Assembly (NCBI GenBank): GCA_944371545.1
Contig: CALVXT010000005.1
Coordinates: forward strand, 1 to 17,932
DNA: 17,932 bases
From: an uncultured Bacilli bacterium
GTDB taxonomy: Bacteria; Bacillota_I; Bacilli_A; RF39; UBA660
Reading direction: 5' to 3'
A program made the position numbers and the translations under genes. A model generated the notes under the pieces. That model was not told where the DNA came from. It saw only the letters and a program-made list of their open reading frames with translations, and did no database searches. Each line of letters begins with the position of its first letter. The stretch's first letter is position 1. This document shows, in pieces, positions 14,162 through 17,932 of this stretch.

Positions 14162-16063
14162 TTATTTTTTTAACAACAAACTTTGCTCTTCAAAAAACAT
14201 ATTTAAAACTTCATTCTGATGATTTAAAAAACTAGCCACTTCTTTTAACTGTAATTCATATCGATATAAGTCTGAATCTTTAGCTTTTTTAAAAAAGCAT
14301 TCTTGAAACATATACATATTATAATTATCAATAGCTCGTCTTAAAGGGCTGGTATTATGAGAATAATACTCTAAGCCAAGTCCAAAATGTCCTTTACATT
14401 CTGTTGAGTAATAAGCTTTAGGAAATTTTTGTTCCAATACTTTCGTTTCACTTAAATAAATATCACTTTTTCTTTCACTTCTAAGTAGTTCTCTTAATCT
14501 TCGAATATCAGAAATTTCTGTAGATGTAACTTCATGATTTCGATACAAAAATGGAAAAGAATGTTCATAAGCAATCTTTGCAAGTAAATAATTGGCAAAA
14601 ACCATTAAAGATTCTACAATTTTCTCAGCAGTTGATACACCAACAATATTGGTATTTGAAACATTTGAACTTGTTCGATTTAATAACGCATAGATTTTAT
14701 CTATATGTAAATATTTTTCAAAAAAAGGTTTTAATTCACATAAATTGTTTAAAGTAGAAACATAGGCTGGATCATCTTTTTCTGTTTCTATTACTTCACT
14801 ACAATGTTCATAAGTATCATTTTTTCCTATAAAAGCATTCTCAGCTTTAACTTCATACCTAATCATGTCAAAAGATTTTGAAGAAATATCAACGTAAATA
14901 CTAAAAACTTTTCGAACATGATTTTGACATAGATTAAAAAGATTTTTAGATAAACAGCTTGGAAACATTAAAATAGGCGGATCTGTATAAACTGTAACGC
15001 ATCTTTTAGTTGCTTCTTTAAGAAGTAAACTATCCATTGAAAGATAAGCTAACGGATGAGCAATGTGAATACCTACCCGATAAAAATCATTAATTTTTTG
15101 ACAACTAAATCCATCATCTAATTCTACAGCACACTCCCCATCTACTGTATATAAAATAGGCATGCCTTTACTATAACCCATTTCTGGATGTTTAAGCACA
15201 CATAATTTGCTTTCTTGTTTGACAGGAACTGAAAATTTCTTTGGCAAATTATATTGATACTTTAATTCTTTTAAAGAAGTTTCAATACTTTTATTATGCG
15301 GTTTATCCATAAGCCAAAGTTGTTTTTCTTCTGTTAAAAATACTAACCATTTATTAATAAAATAATGATATCTTTCTTCTTTTTCTCCCAAAAAATTTTT
15401 ATTTTCTAAAAATTCTTGAAAAATATTTTCTAATTTTTGAATTTCATTTAAAAATAATCTTTCTTTTCCATGATTAAACAATATTTGTAAAACTCGGTCA
15501 TAATATATTAATTCATCTAAATAATCATAATTTTTTAAAATATGTTTCTCTAAAACGTGTAAATATTGATAAATTACATCAGATAATAAAGAAAAGGCCG
15601 TCTCATCTAAAAAATTTATTTGATGAGGCTTTTCAATAAGAATATTTTCTAATACTTCTAGATTTCGAATATGAAAAATTAAGTGTTTTAATAGATCTAA
15701 TTTTGTTTCATCATATTTGTAATCAAGAGCATTAGCAAGCTCTATCGAAAGCAAATCTAGTTTTCCCATAATTTTTTTTAAAAACTCATTTTCTTTATTT
15801 TCTAATAATAACTTACGTATTAATAATCGAAGAGATTGAAATCTTTTATATGCTTCTTCTTTATGTTTAAAAGCTTTATATTTAGCTATGATTAAAAATG
15901 GATATACTTCAATTAAATGTTCATAAGATTTTGAAAGGTCAAAATTTTGCAATTCCATTTCATATAATTCTAAAATTGGAAAAAACTTTTCTTCAGAAGA
16001 AAGCGTTCTTAAAAATTCTTGATCGTTCTCTCGATATTTTTGAATAAGAAGACTGATATCCAT
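14162..16063 (-). CDS. Divergent RNase II/R-family (RNB domain) protein with helical N-terminus
   Basis: The 633-residue product carries an RNB exoribonuclease domain at about 300-600. The match is YTVDGECAVELDDGF, then YRVGIHIAHPLAYL, LLKEATKRCVTVYTDPPILMFP and TSPLRRAIDNY. These line up with TIDGEDAKDLDDA, YRLGVHIADVSHYV, LDKEAYKRGTSVYLP and TSPIRRYPDL of RNase R. Of the four metal-binding Asp, three are kept (D308, D316, D317) and the second is Glu314. The usual N-terminal cold-shock domains and C-terminal S1 domain are absent; about 290 helical residues replace the former. It may be a processive 3'-5' RNase of altered specificity or a non-catalytic RNA-binding relative. SD AGGTGAT supports ATG 16063. 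A TATACT box lies close upstream. Confidence 0.8.
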   Translation of the reverse strand: MDISLLIQKYRENDQEFLRTLSSEEKFFPILELYEMELQNFDLSKSYEHLIEVYPFLIIAKYKAFKHKEEAYKRFQSLRLLIRKLLLENKENEFLKKIMGKLDLLSIELANALDYKYDETKLDLLKHLIFHIRNLEVLENILIEKPHQINFLDETAFSLLSDVIYQYLHVLEKHILKNYDYLDELIYYDRVLQILFNHGKERLFLNEIQKLENIFQEFLENKNFLGEKEERYHYFINKWLVFLTEEKQLWLMDKPHNKSIETSLKELKYQYNLPKKFSVPVKQESKLCVLKHPEMGYSKGMPILYTVDGECAVELDDGFSCQKINDFYRVGIHIAHPLAYLSMDSLLLKEATKRCVTVYTDPPILMFPSCLSKNLFNLCQNHVRKVFSIYVDISSKSFDMIRYEVKAENAFIGKNDTYEHCSEVIETEKDDPAYVSTLNNLCELKPFFEKYLHIDKIYALLNRTSSNVSNTNIVGVSTAEKIVESLMVFANYLLAKIAYEHSFPFLYRNHEVTSTEISDIRRLRELLRSERKSDIYLSETKVLEQKFPKAYYSTECKGHFGLGLEYYSHNTSPLRRAIDNYNMYMFQECFFKKAKDSDLYRYELQLKEVASFLNHQNEVLNMFFEEQSLLLKK

Positions 16064-16081
16064 AGATTATCACCTATTTCT

Positions 16082-16087
16082 AGTATA
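16082..16087 (-). promoter_or_regulatory. Possible -10 box of the RNB-domain gene
   Basis: TATACT on the minus strand lies between the uvrA terminator and ATG 16063, 18 bases upstream of the start. There is no convincing -35; a weak call. Confidence 0.4.
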
Positions 16088-16100
16088 AAAGAAAGAAGAA

Positions 16101-16125
16101 AAAAAAGATAGCCAAAACTATCTTT
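16101..16125 (-). terminator. Intrinsic terminator of uvrA
   Basis: 8-bp arms AAAGATAG/CTATCTTT (16118-16125 and 16104-16111) around a TTTTGG loop, with the minus strand continuing into a T-run. The uvrA stop codon TAG (16120-16118) is part of the stem. Confidence 0.75.
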
Positions 16126-17932
16126 CTAAGTATTTTTTTAACCATTGTCCTGTGTAAGACTCTTTTACTTTACTTACTTGTTCAGGTGTGCCAGCAGCAA
16201 CTACCGTTCCTCCTCCTACACCACCATCAGGTCCTAAGTCGATAATATGGTCAGCAACTTTAATCACATCTAAATTATGTTCAATCACAATAACTGTATC
16301 TCCATTGTCAACAATACGATTTAAAATTGCTAATAATTTTTTTATGTCTTCAGAATGCAACCCAGTTGTCGGTTCATCTAAAATAAATAAACTTTTTCCA
16401 GTAGGTTTCTTTTGAAGTTCTTTAGCAAGTTTCACTCTTCCAGCTTCACCACCAGATAAAGTTGGAGCACTTTGACCCAATTCGATATAAGAAAGTCCAA
16501 CGTCCATCAAAATATCCACTTTTCGCTTAATTTTCGGAACATTTTCAAAAAACTCAGCAGCCTCATTTACCCGCATATGAAGAACATCGCTAATGTTCTT
16601 ACCTTTAAAAGTAATAGAAAGAGTTTCTTTATTATAACGTTTGCCATGACAAACATCACAAGGAACATAAACATCTGGTAAAAAATGCATTTCAATTTTT
16701 TTGACACCGTCTCCCCAACAAGCTTCACATCTTCCACCTTTAACATTAAAAGAAAATCTTCCTTTATCATAGCCATGCATCTTCGCTTCTTTAGTATTCG
16801 CGAATAAATCGCGAATATCATCAAATAGACCAATATAAGTTGCTGGATTACTACGAGGAGTACGTCCAATCGCATCTTGACTAATCATAACTACTTTATC
16901 AATATTTTCTAAACCTTTAACTTCTTTACATTTACCAGGAACTTCTTTTGAACGATAAAGTTGATTAGCAACCGTTTTATACAAGATTTCATTAACTAAT
17001 GTACTCTTACCACTTCCAGAAACACCTGTAACACATATAAATTTTCCTAAAGGAAATTTTACATTAATTTTTTTCAAATTGTTCTCTTCAGCTTTAACAA
17101 CTTCCAAGTATTTACCATTTCCCTTACGACGTTTTTTAGGAACTTCAATTTTTTCTTTACCACTTAAATAACGACCTGTTAAACTATGTTCATTTTGCAT
17201 AACTTCTTCAGGTGTACCTGTTGCAACAACCCTACCACCTTCAGTTCCAGCACCTGGACCAATTTCAACTAAATAATCTGCAGCTCGCATAGTATCCTCA
17301 TCGTGTTCAACAACAATTAAAGTATTTCCTAAATCTCGCATTTCTTCTAAGGATTTAATCAATTTTTCATTATCCTTCTGATGAAGTCCAATACTTGGTT
17401 CATCTAAAACATACAAAACTCCAGATAACTTACTACCGATTTGAGTTGCAAGTCTGATTCGTTGTGATTCACCACCAGATAAAGTTCCAGCTTTACGATG
17501 CAAAGTCAAATATTCAAGTCCTACATTAACTAAGAAAGACAAACGATTATCTATTTCCGTCAACAAAAGACGACTGATATTTTCTTGTTCATTAGTAAGT
17601 TTCAAATTTCGTAAAAAGTCTCTCAATTCTTTAATACTCATCATTGTCATATCATAGATATTTTTTCCTTGAATATAAATAGATAGCACACTATCTTGAA
17701 GTCTTGTTCCATGACACACTGGACAATCCATTTCAACCATAAATCCTTCAAGCCATTCACGAACCCAAGAACTAGTTGTTTCCATATAACGACGTTCTAA
17801 ATTAGGAATTACTCCCTCATAATAATCATTAGAATAACGAATGTTTCCCGTTTTAGAAACATACTTAATCTCTACTGGATCTTTTGAACCAAACAAAATA
17901 TTTTCAAACTTTTCTCTTGGAATATCTTTAAC
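16118..17932 (-). CDS. uvrA: UvrA, excinuclease ABC subunit A (C-terminal part; start lies off the right edge)
   Basis: The frame is open to the window edge: 604 codons plus stop of a protein normally about 940 residues. UvrA is the damage-recognising ATPase of nucleotide-excision repair and works with UvrB and UvrC. Visible parts are CPVCHGTRL (zinc module 1), LSGGESQRIRLATQ and VLYVLDEPSIGLH (first ABC unit), VTGVSGSGKSTL (second Walker A), CEACWGDG plus CDVCHGKRY (zinc module 2), LSGGEAGRVKLAKEL and LFILDEPTTGLH. The second signature reads GEAGR where GEAQR is usual; the DNA clearly encodes Gly. The TTG at 17896 is internal, not a start. The stop codon is embedded in the terminator stem. 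The RNB-domain gene follows. Confidence 0.97.
   Translation of the reverse strand, partial: VKDIPREKFENILFGSKDPVEIKYVSKTGNIRYSNDYYEGVIPNLERRYMETTSSWVREWLEGFMVEMDCPVCHGTRLQDSVLSIYIQGKNIYDMTMMSIKELRDFLRNLKLTNEQENISRLLLTEIDNRLSFLVNVGLEYLTLHRKAGTLSGGESQRIRLATQIGSKLSGVLYVLDEPSIGLHQKDNEKLIKSLEEMRDLGNTLIVVEHDEDTMRAADYLVEIGPGAGTEGGRVVATGTPEEVMQNEHSLTGRYLSGKEKIEVPKKRRKGNGKYLEVVKAEENNLKKINVKFPLGKFICVTGVSGSGKSTLVNEILYKTVANQLYRSKEVPGKCKEVKGLENIDKVVMISQDAIGRTPRSNPATYIGLFDDIRDLFANTKEAKMHGYDKGRFSFNVKGGRCEACWGDGVKKIEMHFLPDVYVPCDVCHGKRYNKETLSITFKGKNISDVLHMRVNEAAEFFENVPKIKRKVDILMDVGLSYIELGQSAPTLSGGEAGRVKLAKELQKKPTGKSLFILDEPTTGLHSEDIKKLLAILNRIVDNGDTVIVIEHNLDVIKVADHIIDLGPDGGVGGGTVVAAGTPEQVSKVKESYTGQWLKKYLER

Noticed and set aside
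16567..16875. 102-codon minus-strand frame and small plus-strand frames in this area
   Set aside because: They overlap uvrA in other frames; the uvrA frame carries all conserved motifs.

Overview
The window is AT-rich DNA from a low-GC Gram-positive (Firmicutes/Bacilli-type) bacterium. Purine-rich Shine-Dalgarno sites (AGGAGG, GAGGTGA), TTGACA/TATAAT-type promoters, lgt, a TasA/camelysin-like protein, a YtxH protein and a CmpB-type membrane protein all fit this. TGA is used as a stop and Trp is TGG, so it does not use the mycoplasma code. An uncultured gut-type Bacilli/Erysipelotrichia relative is my best guess, as an inference. Most genes lie on the minus strand.

Left part (1-3050, minus strand): two linked surface-protein genes. 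The upstream gene (2903 to 1231) encodes a membrane-anchored protein ending in a formylglycine-generating-enzyme/C-type-lectin-like domain, and is broken by an apparent one-base deletion near 2765. The downstream gene (1234, running off the left edge) overlaps it by ATGA, with its SD inside the first gene's end. Both share an N-terminal Cys-containing module of about 58 residues. Upstream lies a 12-base G/C homopolymer directly after a perfect TTGACA, followed by a GAAA-loop terminator-like hairpin. This looks like a candidate phase-variable switch. The 3' ends of both genes are much richer in G+C than their 5' parts.

Middle (3053-8163): a YtxH-like protein (-); a CmpB-type membrane protein (+) with a textbook promoter; a PAP2 phosphatase (-) whose 3' end overlaps it; asparagine synthetase asnB (-); and a class II Fic protein (+). 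The fic gene is bracketed by 127/128-bp direct repeats of about 89% identity that carry TGCAC palindromes, so it resembles a discrete cassette between asnB and tex.

Right part (8163-17932, all minus): tex; a 602-residue helical protein of unknown function; a unit of lgt plus two paralogous TasA/camelysin-like exported proteins; a divergent RNase II/R-like protein that has a helical N-terminus in place of cold-shock domains and carries one Asp-to-Glu change in the catalytic motif; and uvrA, truncated by the right edge. No tRNA, rRNA, CRISPR array or transposase was seen. All translations and alignments were done by eye.
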